Source: Gemmobacter caeni
Lineage (GTDB): Bacteria; Pseudomonadota; Alphaproteobacteria; Rhodobacterales; Rhodobacteraceae
Assembly (NCBI RefSeq): GCF_003054195.1
Contig: NZ_QBKP01000015.1
Location: forward strand, 54,562 to 118,561
DNA length: 64,000 nt
Reading direction: 5' to 3'
Shown here: one piece after another, positions 25,432 through 35,098 of the stretch
How the letters are laid out: every line of letters begins with the position of its first letter
How positions within the stretch are numbered: the stretch's first letter is position 1
Made by a program: the position numbers and the translations under genes
Notes under the pieces: model-generated
Databases searched by the model: none
What the model saw: the letters and a program-made list of their open reading frames with translations, nothing else
What the model was told of the DNA's origin: nothing

Positions 25432-25976
25432 CAGATCTCCTCCCCGCGCAGGGTGGCAATGTCGCGGATGAGATAAACGAGCGATTGCAGGAACATCAGG
25501 ATGAAGCCCAGAAACATGGTGATCTTGATTGGCCAGAGATAGGGGCGCCAGGCGGTCGGCGACCGCTCCAGCCGGCCGATCTGCGGCAGAAGCGCGCCTT
25601 CAGGCCATTTCAGGGTCAGCGAATAGGCCAGGCTTTCCCAGGCCCCCCAGACCATGACGGCCAGATAGAACATCAGCGCCAGCACGGTGAAGGCATCAAA
25701 GGCGGCGCGGGTGCGGTCGTTCCAGCGCGAATAGGCAAGATCCATCCGCACATGGCTGCCCATCTGCATCGAATAGGGGCCACCCAGGATGTAATAGGCG
25801 ACCATGATGAACTGAGCCATTTCCAGCGTCCACATCGAGGGTGTGAACGCGGCCTTGGAAATGGCCGACCATGCCAGAACAGCCATCAGCGCGAACAGCA
25901 GATACATGGCGAAGCGGCCGATGCCGTGGTTCAGCTTCTCGACCCCGTGCACGAAAGCGACGATCCAGCGCGGCAA
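25431..25976 (-). CDS. dctQ: TRAP transporter small permease (DctQ)
   Basis: A 181-residue membrane protein with four predicted helices, typical of DctQ. The first is around FAMYLLFALMAVLAWSAISK, followed by YYILGGPYSMQMGSHVRMDL, AFTVLALMFYLAVMVWGAWES and ITMFLGFILMFLQSLVYLIRD. It pairs with DctM. The gene follows the N-formylglutamate amidohydrolase-like gene by 3 bp and precedes dctM by a 1-bp overlap, so all are one leftward operon. Confidence 0.9.
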   Translation of the reverse strand: MPRWIVAFVHGVEKLNHGIGRFAMYLLFALMAVLAWSAISKAAFTPSMWTLEMAQFIMVAYYILGGPYSMQMGSHVRMDLAYSRWNDRTRAAFDAFTVLALMFYLAVMVWGAWESLAYSLTLKWPEGALLPQIGRLERSPTAWRPYLWPIKITMFLGFILMFLQSLVYLIRDIATLRGEEI

Positions 25977-25979
25977 GGC

Positions 25980-26774
25980 TCAGCCCTCCTTCTTCAGGTC
26001 GGTCAGGGCGGCGGCGATCACCGGCGCCAGCCGGTCGGCCATCGCCTGTTCCGCCTCGGGCGAGGCGATCAGGTCGTTGCGGATTTCCAGCATGGCATTC
26101 GCCAGGCCATAGGGCGTGGCATGCAGGCGCAGCGTATGGGTCACGTCATCGGCCGCCGAATAGGGCGCGTTCAGCCCGCAGGCCAGACCCGATGTCGCCT
26201 CGGCCCCGGCGAGGATGGCGCGGGCCAGCCGGTCGTCGGCATCATGGATCACACCGAATTCCACCGCGCGCTTCTGTCCGAAGTAAACCGGGGTGAAGCT
26301 ATGGATGGTGACAAGGACGGGGCGGCGCCCCAGCGCGATCCGTTCGGCAATCAGCCCGTGCAGCGCGTCGTGAAACGGCACATAGATCGCCGCCGCCCGC
26401 GCCGCGCGCTGGGTCGGCGTGATCACCGCATTGCCCGGAACCTCGTGCACCTCGGATTTCGTGGGCATTGCGCCCGGCATGTCAGGCGCGCGGTTGCAAT
26501 CATAGATCAGGCGGCTGACGGTGGCGGCAACGCTTGTTGCGCCAAGCCGCGCCGCCAGTGCCTGCATCAGCCCCAGCGCGCCAGGGTCCCAGGCGATATG
26601 CGCCTGCTGCTGTTCTGCCGTCAGACCCAGATCGCCCCAGGGCGCCGGAAAGGCATTTGCGGCATGTTCACAGACGAGGATCAGGTCGCTGCCCGCCTCG
26701 GTCTGCCCGGTGATCACCGGGGCGAAAAACGCCGGAGCCACGGCCCCGGTCTGCATGTCTGGCTGTGCAGTCAT
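25980..26774 (-). CDS. N-formylglutamate amidohydrolase-family protein
   Basis: A 264-residue member of the FGase family (HutG-type hydrolases). Visible motifs are LILVCEHAANAFPAPWGDLG, AHIAWDPGALGLMQALAARL, SRLIYDCNRAP and RPVLVTIHSFTPVYFG, which contain the metal-binding Glu/His and Arg residues of the family. Known members hydrolyse N-formylglutamate. First in the TRAP/ligase cluster, it could release glutamate from an N- or gamma-linked glutamyl product, which is inference. Its ATG faces the RpiR gene across a 141-bp regulatory gap. Confidence 0.83.
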   Translation of the reverse strand: MTAQPDMQTGAVAPAFFAPVITGQTEAGSDLILVCEHAANAFPAPWGDLGLTAEQQQAHIAWDPGALGLMQALAARLGATSVAATVSRLIYDCNRAPDMPGAMPTKSEVHEVPGNAVITPTQRAARAAAIYVPFHDALHGLIAERIALGRRPVLVTIHSFTPVYFGQKRAVEFGVIHDADDRLARAILAGAEATSGLACGLNAPYSAADDVTHTLRLHATPYGLANAMLEIRNDLIASPEAEQAMADRLAPVIAAALTDLKKEG

Positions 26775-26833
26775 TGCTGCGAGTCATCCCTGTTGTTGCC
26801 TTCAGGGTTCACCGCCGACCCGGTTCTGTCAAG

Positions 26834-26870
26834 AATTTTTCTTCTGCGTAATTTCTGTTACAAATTTTTC
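26834..26870. promoter_or_regulatory. Divergent regulatory region with AATTTTTC direct repeats
   Basis: Between the divergent amidohydrolase and RpiR genes there are two AATTTTTC direct repeats (26834-26841 and 26863-26870), spaced 29 bp apart. They bracket a GTAA-N6-TTAC dyad (26848-26861). The strong AT bias and position suggest binding sites for the adjacent RpiR regulator and the paired promoters. Confidence 0.45.
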
Positions 26871-26915
26871 CAAACGGGTGCAGAATGATCCCGAACCGGC
26901 AGCCGGAGGGCCGCG

Positions 26916-27785
26916 ATGGACGAACAGATCACCATTGAGGACCGGATGCGCGCGGCGCTGCCCGATCTGACCCGCGCGGAACGGCAACTGGCCACCCATG
27001 TGCTGAAGAACTACCCTGTGGCCGCGCTGGGCTCGATCACCGCGCTGGCCAAGGCGGCAGAGGTCTCCACGCCTACGGTGGTGCGGCTCTGCCAGAAGCT
27101 GGGCTACAAGGGGTATCCCGACTATCAGTCCGCGCTGCGCGGCGAGGTGGAGGCCATGCTGATGTCGCCTATCGCCAAGCATGATCGCTGGGCGGGCGGT
27201 GTGCCGGATACCCATATCCTCAACCGTTTCGCTGATACGGTGGTCGGCAATCTGCAAGCCACGCTGGGCCAGATTGACCATGCGGAATTTGATGCGGCGG
27301 CCAGCCTGCTGGCCGATGGCGACCGCGCGATCTTTGCCATGGGTGGGCGGATCACCCATGCGCTTGCCGATTACTTTGTCACGCTGATGAAGGTGGTGCG
27401 CCCCGATGTGACGCTGCTTTCCGGCCTGTCGAATACCTGGCCGCCCGCGCTGCTGGACATGAAGCGCGGTGATGTGCTGCTGGTCTTCGACATTCGCCGC
27501 TATGAGAACACCGTGCTGCAACTTGTGGAACTGGCGGTCGAGCAGGGGGCCGAGGTCGTGCTGATCACCGACCGCTGGGTCAGCCCCGCCGCCGCCCATG
27601 CCCGCCACACGCTTGCAGCCCACATCGAGGCGCCAAGCGCATGGGACAGCATGGTGTCCATTACAGTTCTGGTCGAAACCCTGCTCGCCTCGGTGCAGAC
27701 CCTGCGCTGGGACGCAACGGAGGCACGGCTGAAGCGGCTGGAAGGGCTTTACGACCGTTCCCGCTTCTTCCGCCGCCCGAGGTGA
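26916..27785 (+). CDS. MurR/RpiR-family transcriptional regulator
   Basis: A 289-residue protein with an N-terminal HTH_6 domain (LTRAERQLATHVLKNYPVAA, EVSTPTVVRLCQKLGYKGYP) and a C-terminal SIS domain (ADGDRAIFAMGGRITHALAD, KRGDVLLVFDIRRYENTVLQ). SIS domains in this family bind phosphorylated sugars or related metabolites, but several members control amine and purine catabolism. It is divergent from the TRAP/ligase operon and is its likely regulator. GGAGGG precedes the ATG. A bidirectional terminator follows. Confidence 0.88.
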   Translation: MDEQITIEDRMRAALPDLTRAERQLATHVLKNYPVAALGSITALAKAAEVSTPTVVRLCQKLGYKGYPDYQSALRGEVEAMLMSPIAKHDRWAGGVPDTHILNRFADTVVGNLQATLGQIDHAEFDAAASLLADGDRAIFAMGGRITHALADYFVTLMKVVRPDVTLLSGLSNTWPPALLDMKRGDVLLVFDIRRYENTVLQLVELAVEQGAEVVLITDRWVSPAAAHARHTLAAHIEAPSAWDSMVSITVLVETLLASVQTLRWDATEARLKRLEGLYDRSRFFRRPR

Positions 27786-27818
27786 GCGGCAAAAATCTTC
27801 AGCAAGATTTTTACCGCC
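27786..27818. terminator. Bidirectional intrinsic terminator
   Basis: AAAAATCTT and AAGATTTTT form a 9-bp stem around CAGC, flanked by short GCGG/CCGC arms, between the convergent rpiR and yjhX-like genes. The stem itself supplies T-rich tails on both strands, a common compact bidirectional terminator. Confidence 0.7.
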
Positions 27819-27833
27819 CCGTTCCCTGCGTCG

Positions 27834-28091
27834 CTACTGGTTGTCAGGCTGCGCGCGGACCGAGATCCGCCCCAGCCGGGTGATCCGGTAGGGCGCGCCG
27901 TTTTCCGAGCCGATCAGCCGCTTGCGGCGCAGGCTCTGGAATACCTGCAAGGTGCAATCGGCAAGGATCATGCCCTCGCGGGTCACGCAGAGCACGCTGT
28001 CGATCTTGCTGCCTGTGGCGCGGTCGTGTTCGATCCGGCCACCCTTGGCCAGCACATGCAGAACCCGTTGTTCGGGTCTGGAGATATTCAT
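27834..28091 (-). CDS. yjhX: YjhX family protein (UPF0386)
   Basis: Starting at [18 protein letters not shown] (ATG 28091) the protein has 85 residues, the same length as E. coli YjhX, which it matches along its whole length: SREG-like [29 protein letters not shown], and the C-terminal VRAQPDN. YjhX has been described as the toxin of a YjhX/YjhQ pair. No acetyltransferase-like antitoxin (YjhQ) gene is adjacent, so the toxin role is doubtful here. It sits alone between convergent and co-oriented genes. Confidence 0.85.
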   Translation of the reverse strand: MNISRPEQRVLHVLAKGGRIEHDRATGSKIDSVLCVTREGMILADCTLQVFQSLRRKRLIGSENGAPYRITRLGRISVRAQPDNQ

Positions 28092-28256
28092 GGGATTGTC
28101 CGTCAGATAAGGCAAACCATCCGCGCGAGGCTTGGCCCGGCGGATCAGCTTCCCCTTGTCAGGCCAAGGGGTCAGCCCTTGCGCACAGTCTCTGACATAA
28201 ACTCTCCATCATGCGCATGACGCGCGCGGCCAATATGGCCGCTTGAAGGGCGATCT

Positions 28257-29186
28257 TCAATAGCCGCGGGTAAGATCCACCTGATGCAGCAGGGGCTCGC
28301 CCGCTTCACCGCGCCGGATATTTTCCGCGACCACCCGCGCGGCGGAAGAGGCGCGGGTATCGGCGGCGATATGCGGCGTGACGGTAACGCCGGGGTGGCG
28401 GCGGAACGGGTGATCCTCGGGCAGCGGCTCGATGCGGAAGACATCCAGTGTTGCATGCCCCAGCGCGCCGCTATCCAGCGCGGCCAGCAGCGCGTCATCG
28501 TCGATCAGCGCGCCGCGACCGGGGTTCACGATCACCGCCCCTTGCGGCAGCCAGGCCAGACGCCGGGCATTCAGCAGGTTTTCGGTCTCAGCCGTGCGGG
28601 GCAGCAGCGTCACCACGATTTCGGCCTTGCGGAGCAGCGCCTCCAGCCCCGCCTCGCCGTGATGCGCGGGAATGTCGAGCCCGGTCTTGGCCGAGCGGCT
28701 CCAGCCCTCCACAGCGAAGTTCAGGGCTTTCAGCGCGCGGGCACAGGCGAGGCCCAGCTCGCCCAGGCCCAGCATTGCCACGACACGTTCCCGCGCCAGC
28801 GGCGGCACGATCTGTTGCCAGCCCGGGGCGCCCTTAATGTAGCGGTCCATCCCCAGATGGTGCCGCAGCACATGGCCGGTGACATATTCCACCATGCCCT
28901 CGGTCAGACCCGGATCGACCATGCGGCACAGGGGCTGCGTCAGTGTCCGGTTGCCGACGATCCGTTCGACCCCGGCCCAGAGATTCAGCACCGCGCGGCA
29001 GCGGGTGTAGGGGGTGAAATCCTGCAAGGCGCTGCCGGGGGCGTAGACGATATAGTCGACCTCTCCGGGCGTGGCCTCAGTCACCAGTGCCGCATCCAGC
29101 CCGGCCCCGGCGAAAGCCACCCGCAAATGCGGGGCATATTCCGGCCAGAGCGCCTCACCCGCCGCAAACAGCACCGTCACAGTCAT
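28257..29186 (-). CDS. 2-hydroxyacid dehydrogenase, GhrA-type glyoxylate/hydroxypyruvate reductase
   Basis: A 309-residue NAD(P)-dependent oxidoreductase of the GhrA subgroup. It shows LNLWAGVERIVGN, MVDPGLTEGMVEYVTGHVLR, the nucleotide-binding AMLGLGELGLACARAL, the catalytic VIVNPGRGALIDDDALL, and HPFRRHPGVTVTPHIAADTRA. It likely reduces glyoxylate or hydroxypyruvate. It lies 29 bp downstream of rodA in the same direction, so it could be transcribed with the rod-shape operon, though the function is unrelated. Confidence 0.85.
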   Translation of the reverse strand: MTVTVLFAAGEALWPEYAPHLRVAFAGAGLDAALVTEATPGEVDYIVYAPGSALQDFTPYTRCRAVLNLWAGVERIVGNRTLTQPLCRMVDPGLTEGMVEYVTGHVLRHHLGMDRYIKGAPGWQQIVPPLARERVVAMLGLGELGLACARALKALNFAVEGWSRSAKTGLDIPAHHGEAGLEALLRKAEIVVTLLPRTAETENLLNARRLAWLPQGAVIVNPGRGALIDDDALLAALDSGALGHATLDVFRIEPLPEDHPFRRHPGVTVTPHIAADTRASSAARVVAENIRRGEAGEPLLHQVDLTRGY

Positions 29187-29215
29187 CCGCTTTCCTTCCT
29201 CGCCTTGATCCGCCG

Positions 29216-30355
29216 TCAGCGCGGGCGGTGGACATGGGCGCTTTGCACCAGCCCGAAGCCCACCAGCAGCACCAGCATGGCCGACCCGCCGTAGGACAGC
29301 AAGGGCAGCGGCACCCCCACCACCGGCGCCATGCCCATCACCATCGACAGGTTCACCGCGATGTAGAAGAACAGGTTCGCCGCGCAGCCAAGGATCAGAA
29401 GCTGCGAGAAACGGTCGCGGTTTTGCAGGGCCGAGACGATGCAGAAGCCGATGATACCAGCGTAAAGCAGCAGCAGCGAAAAGGCGCCGACAAAGCCGAA
29501 CTCTTCGGCCAGCGTGGTAAAGATGAAGTCGGTATGCTTTTCAGGCAGGAAGTTCAGCCGCGATTGCGTGCCCTGCATGAAGCCCTTGCCGGCCCAGCCG
29601 CCGGAGCCGAGAGCAATCTTGGCCTGAATGATGTTATAGCCCGCGCCCAGCGGATCGGCGGTCGGGTCGAGGAAGGTGTCGATCCTTGCATACTGGTAAT
29701 CATGCAGGAACTGCCATGGGGTTCCGCGCAGGGCAAAGACGCCGTAGATCGCGCCGCCCACCAGCCCCGCAACCGCGCCGAAATACCACCAGCTGACGCC
29801 CGCACAGAACATCACCGCCGCGCCGACTGCCAGCAGCATGACCGAGGTGCCGAGGTTCGGCTGCATCAGCACCAGGATCGTCGGCATCACGATCAGCAGC
29901 ACGGGCAGCAGCACCCACAGCGGACGCGAGACCTTCTTGGGATCGAGCCAGTCGTAATAGGCGGCCAGCGCCATCACGAGGGTGAATTTCATCATCTCGG
30001 ACGGCTGCAACACCAGTGGTCCGAGGTTGATCCAGCGCTGCGCGCCCATGCCCACATGGCCGAAGAATTCCACCACGAGCAGCAGCCCGACAGAGACCAG
30101 ATAGGCCAGCGCCGACATGTTGCGCCAGAACCAGACCGGGATGAAGGCGACGAAGAACATCAGCGCCATGCCCAGACCGAAGCGCTTCATCTGCGGCTCG
30201 GCCCACAGTTCCATTCTTCCGCCAGAGACGGAATAGAGCATCAGGAACCCGACTGCCGCCACGGCGGTCATCATCAGGATGACGGGCCAGTTCAGATGCA
30301 GCACCTTGCGCAGCCCGGTCGGGGCGGTCTTGATGCGGTATTCCAGAAAGCTCAT
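29216..30355 (-). CDS. mrdB: Rod-shape SEDS peptidoglycan glycosyltransferase RodA
   Basis: A 379-residue SEDS-family membrane protein. Hallmarks are SGGRMELWAEPQMKRFGLGM, GAQRWINLGPLVLQPSEMMK, MQPNLGTSVMLLAVGAAVMF, GSGGWAGKGFMQGTQSRLNF with EKHTDFIFTTLAEEFGFVGA, and LPLLSYGGSAMLVLLVGFG. It polymerises lipid II during elongation together with PBP2, encoded 15 bp upstream. It is the last of the five rod-complex genes. Confidence 0.95.
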   Translation of the reverse strand: MSFLEYRIKTAPTGLRKVLHLNWPVILMMTAVAAVGFLMLYSVSGGRMELWAEPQMKRFGLGMALMFFVAFIPVWFWRNMSALAYLVSVGLLLVVEFFGHVGMGAQRWINLGPLVLQPSEMMKFTLVMALAAYYDWLDPKKVSRPLWVLLPVLLIVMPTILVLMQPNLGTSVMLLAVGAAVMFCAGVSWWYFGAVAGLVGGAIYGVFALRGTPWQFLHDYQYARIDTFLDPTADPLGAGYNIIQAKIALGSGGWAGKGFMQGTQSRLNFLPEKHTDFIFTTLAEEFGFVGAFSLLLLYAGIIGFCIVSALQNRDRFSQLLILGCAANLFFYIAVNLSMVMGMAPVVGVPLPLLSYGGSAMLVLLVGFGLVQSAHVHRPR

Positions 30356-30370
30356 GCCGGTCTCTCCGCC

Positions 30371-32314
30371 TCAGGCCCGCGACCGCGTGGTGCTGTCGGC
30401 GCCGAAATCGCGCAGCTTCATGTCCTTGAAGCGCGATTCGATCGTGCCGCGCTGCGTGGCGGGATAGGCGCTCAGCGGCGGGATGCCGCCGGTCAGGCAG
30501 AAAAGCAGCAGATCGCGGGCAATGGGCGCGGCCACAGCCGACCCGCCACCGCCATGTTCAACCACCACCGAAACCGCGACACGCGGGTTTTCGAAGGGGG
30601 CGTAGCAGACGAACAGCGCATGGTCGCGCCGGTTCCATGGCAGCTGATCGTTGCGCACCACGCCCGAGGCACGTTCCTGCGTCGAGATGTTGCGCACCTG
30701 CGCCGTGCCGGTCTTGCCCGCCATCAGCAGGGTTTCATCCGCAATGCGGGAGCCCTTGGCCGTGCCATGGGCGCCGTTCATCACCTCATACATCCCGCGC
30801 CGGACTGAAGCGAGGTGCTGGCTGCTCAGATCGAGTGGCGGCGCTTCGGGCAGGGGCACTTCCTGCGTGCCGATCATCCGCACCAGCCGTGGCTGGATGG
30901 CCCGGCCGCTGGCGATGCGCGCCGTCATCACCGCAAGTTGCAGCGGCGAGGTCAGCACATAGCCCTGACCGATAGAGGCGTTGATCGTGTCACCGATGCG
31001 CCAGTCCTGCTTGTAGCGTTCCTGCTTCCAGGCCTTGTCGGGCATCACCCCTTCGGTGATGGCGGACATGGGCAGATCGTGTCGTATGCCAAGACCCAGC
31101 TTGCGGCCCATCTCGGCGATCTTGTCGATGCCGACCTTCTGCGCGATGTCATAGAAGTAGACGTCACAGCTTTCAGCAAGGGCAGAATGCAGTGAAACGG
31201 TGCCGTGGCCCGAGCGTTTCCAGCAGTGGAACCGGCGGCTGCCGACCTCGTAATGGCCGGGGCAGTAGACACCCGTCTGGGGTGTGATCACACCCGCTTC
31301 CAGCGCCGCCAGCGCGGTGACCATCTTGAAGGTCGATCCGGGCGGATAGGCGCCCTGCACGGTCTTGTCGGCCAGCGGGCGATGGTCGTTTTCCAGCAGG
31401 ACCGAATAATCCTTCTGGCTGATCCCGCGTACGAAAAGGTTTGGGTCGAAGGACGGCGCCGAGACACAGGCCAGAAGATCGCCGGTCTGCACGTCGATGG
31501 CCACCATGGCGGCGCTTTCATCGCCCAGCCGTGCCTGCGCAAAATTCTGCGCCTCGGCATCAATGGTCAGACGCAGGTCATCGCCGGGGTCGCCCTCCAG
31601 CCGCTCCAGTTCGCGCATCACCCGGCCGACGGAATTCACCTCGATCCGTTTCTGCCCGGCCCGCCCGCGCAACTCCGCCTCGGTCCAGCGTTCCACCCCG
31701 ACCTTGCCGATCTGGAATTTCGGCAGCTGAAGCACGGGGTCCGGGTTCTCGATCCGCTCCAGATCCCGCTCGGACACCGGGCCGACATAACCCACCACAT
31801 GCGCGAAATCCTGATCCAGCGGATAGACACGGCTGAGGCCGACTTCGGGCGTGACGCCGGGCAGCGAGGGCGAGTTGATGGCGATTTTCGAGAAATCTTC
31901 CCAGCTCAGCCGGTCAGCCACGATGATCGGCACGAAGGGAGACCGGCGCTCCACCTCCTTCAGGGTCTTTTCGATGTCGGCGGGCGGCAGGGCCACGATG
32001 GAGGCAAGCCGCTTCAGCACCATTTCCACATCGCCTGCATCTTCGCGGGTGATGACGACGCGGTAATTCTGTTCGTTTCCGGCGATCAGGCGGCCGTTGC
32101 GGTCGAAGATCTGACCGCGCGCGGGCGGGATCAGCCGGATGTTGACCCGGTTCTCCTCGGCCAGCAGGCGAAATTCCTCGGCCTGGTCGACCTGTAGATA
32201 CCGCATCCGCGCGCCCAGAACGGCGACGAAGGCGGTCATGGCGCCGCCCATCAGGAAGGCGCGCCGACGCACGCCCCGCACGGAATCTTCGGTATCGCGT
32301 TGCGTCCGTTTCAT
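30371..32314 (-). CDS. mrdA: Penicillin-binding protein 2 (peptidoglycan transpeptidase)
   Basis: A 647-residue class B PBP. A single N-terminal helix (RAFLMGGAMTAFVAVLGARM) is followed by the dimerisation domain and the transpeptidase domain with SxxK in PPGSTFKMVTALAALEAG, SxN-type SALAESCDVYFYD, and KTG in LLMAGKTGTAQVRN. It crosslinks peptidoglycan in the elongasome. It overlaps mreD by 4 bp and lies 15 bp before rodA. Confidence 0.95.
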   Translation of the reverse strand: MKRTQRDTEDSVRGVRRRAFLMGGAMTAFVAVLGARMRYLQVDQAEEFRLLAEENRVNIRLIPPARGQIFDRNGRLIAGNEQNYRVVITREDAGDVEMVLKRLASIVALPPADIEKTLKEVERRSPFVPIIVADRLSWEDFSKIAINSPSLPGVTPEVGLSRVYPLDQDFAHVVGYVGPVSERDLERIENPDPVLQLPKFQIGKVGVERWTEAELRGRAGQKRIEVNSVGRVMRELERLEGDPGDDLRLTIDAEAQNFAQARLGDESAAMVAIDVQTGDLLACVSAPSFDPNLFVRGISQKDYSVLLENDHRPLADKTVQGAYPPGSTFKMVTALAALEAGVITPQTGVYCPGHYEVGSRRFHCWKRSGHGTVSLHSALAESCDVYFYDIAQKVGIDKIAEMGRKLGLGIRHDLPMSAITEGVMPDKAWKQERYKQDWRIGDTINASIGQGYVLTSPLQLAVMTARIASGRAIQPRLVRMIGTQEVPLPEAPPLDLSSQHLASVRRGMYEVMNGAHGTAKGSRIADETLLMAGKTGTAQVRNISTQERASGVVRNDQLPWNRRDHALFVCYAPFENPRVAVSVVVEHGGGGSAVAAPIARDLLLFCLTGGIPPLSAYPATQRGTIESRFKDMKLRDFGADSTTRSRA

Positions 32315-32850
32315 AGCCGCCGTCCCATCGAATCGACCTCGCCCATCCCCGGCTTATGAACCCGCAGTGTGACATGCGACAGCCAGACGACCACGGGATA
32401 GGCAAGCACCGTCGCCACCGCCTGCGTCATGGCATAACCAAAGCCCGCCTGCGGCAGCAGGGTTACCGCAAAGACCAGATGATAGCCCAGAAACATGCCG
32501 AACATCAGCAGGCCGATGAAAATCCATTCCGTCGCAAAACTCAATTCACGGGTCAGTGCGATGCGGGACCGCAGGATTTCCGACCCGACCAGCACCAGGG
32601 CGGTCCACAGCCCCGGCGGCCGCAGCAGCAGCATGTCCTCGGTCAGCACGACCGCCACGATCAGCAGGGCGGGCATGTAATCGGGGCGGCGCTGCACCCA
32701 GGCGAGGATCAGGCACAGCAGAAGATCGGGGCCGGGCAGGCGGCCCGCCTCGGACCCGAGGGGCAGCAGGCGCAGGAAGATCAGGAACAGCGCCACCGCC
32801 ACGAAGATCCCGCGATGCATCAGCACGTCGCGGCGCAGCGGATCAGCCAT
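32311..32850 (-). CDS. mreD: Rod shape-determining protein MreD
   Basis: A 179-residue hydrophobic protein with about five transmembrane segments (for example GIFVAVALFLIFLRLLPLG and WIFIGLLMFGMFLGYHLVFA). It is weakly conserved in sequence, but position between mreC (8-bp overlap) and mrdA (4-bp overlap) makes the call secure. It links MreC to the membrane elongation complex. Confidence 0.88.
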   Translation of the reverse strand: MADPLRRDVLMHRGIFVAVALFLIFLRLLPLGSEAGRLPGPDLLLCLILAWVQRRPDYMPALLIVAVVLTEDMLLLRPPGLWTALVLVGSEILRSRIALTRELSFATEWIFIGLLMFGMFLGYHLVFAVTLLPQAGFGYAMTQAVATVLAYPVVVWLSHVTLRVHKPGMGEVDSMGRRL

Positions 32851-33760
32851 TGCTGTCCTCCCCCTCGGCAGGGGGCGGGTGGCCGATCTCGCCGGGCGTC
32901 ACCGGCTCGGCCACCAGACCACCGGGATCGGTGATCGCCTCAAGGTCGTGGCTGCGCAGCACGCGCAGGAAATCCAGCCGCTCGTAATCGGCGGCCAGCA
33001 GGGCGCGCAGCCGCCGGTCCGGCCCCTGCGCGACCGACCCGACCAGCAGACCCGCCGGGAAAACCCCGCCATCGCCCGAGGTCACCACCCGGTCGCCGGG
33101 GCGCACCAGATCGGCCTTTTCCACAAATTCGAGCGGCGGGGCAGAGGAGTTGTCGCCCGACAGAAGCGCCTTCTGTCCCGACGGCTCCACCACCACCGGA
33201 ATGCGCGAACTGGAATCGGTCAGCAGGATCACCCGCGCGCTGCGCCTGCCCACGCCCGATATGCGCCCGACCAGCCCGATGCCATCCATCGCGGCCCAGC
33301 CGTCGCGCACGCCGTCCCGCTCGCCCACGTTGATCAGCACGGATTGCCGGAACGGGCTGCCGCTGTCGGCCAGCACCACGCCGGTGATATGCGTCAGCTT
33401 CGGGTCCAGCCGCACCTGATTGAGGTCCAGAAGCTTCGCATTCTGCTGTTCCAGCCGCAGCGCCGCTTCTTTCCAGCCGCGCATCTGCTTCAGTTCCTGC
33501 CGAAGTTCCTGATTTTGCTCGTAAAGCTTGGTGTAGGACTGGAAGCCCTGCACCATTTGCACCGCCTTGGTCACCGGCAGCATCACCCAGTCGAAACTGG
33601 GCACCGTGCGATCCACCAAGGCGGTGCGGAAGCGTTCCACGCGCGGGCTGTCGATGCGCCACAGCAGGAACAACGCCAGCAAAAGCACCACCAGCGCGCC
33701 GATCAGGATGCGCCTGATCGGGCGGGCAAAATCTTCCGGGTTGGTCCGGTTCTTTGCCAC
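32843..33760 (-). CDS. mreC: Rod shape-determining protein MreC
   Basis: A 305-residue protein with one N-terminal membrane helix (RRILIGALVVLLLALFLLWR), a coiled-coil stretch (residues about 75-110, LYEQNQELRQELKQMRGWKE) and the periplasmic beta-barrel region with GVVLADSGSPFRQSVLINVG and VGRISGVGRRSARVILLTD. It forms the scaffold of the elongasome between MreB and PBP2. Its start is 35 bp after mreB and its 3' end overlaps mreD. Confidence 0.93.
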   Translation of the reverse strand: MAKNRTNPEDFARPIRRILIGALVVLLLALFLLWRIDSPRVERFRTALVDRTVPSFDWVMLPVTKAVQMVQGFQSYTKLYEQNQELRQELKQMRGWKEAALRLEQQNAKLLDLNQVRLDPKLTHITGVVLADSGSPFRQSVLINVGERDGVRDGWAAMDGIGLVGRISGVGRRSARVILLTDSSSRIPVVVEPSGQKALLSGDNSSAPPLEFVEKADLVRPGDRVVTSGDGGVFPAGLLVGSVAQGPDRRLRALLAADYERLDFLRVLRSHDLEAITDPGGLVAEPVTPGEIGHPPPAEGEDSNG

Positions 33761-33795
33761 GCGCGGCCCCTTTGCGATGCGCTGTGTCCTGCGGC

Positions 33796-35064
<1,269 letters not shown>

Positions 35065-35088
35065 AAAAAGGCCGCCCGGTGGGCGGCC
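35065..35088 (-). terminator. Intrinsic terminator of gltX
   Basis: On the minus strand GGCCGCCC, an ACC loop, GGGCGGCC and then TTTTT form a textbook intrinsic terminator. It begins 11 bp after the gltX stop codon. Confidence 0.85.
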
Positions 35089-35098
35089 CTTTCGCGGC

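Noticed and set aside
28211..28246. Short ORF MRMTRAANMAA before the GhrA-like gene end
   Set aside because: No ribosome site and it coincides with a GCGGCC/GGCCGC hairpin at the 3' end of the minus-strand gene.
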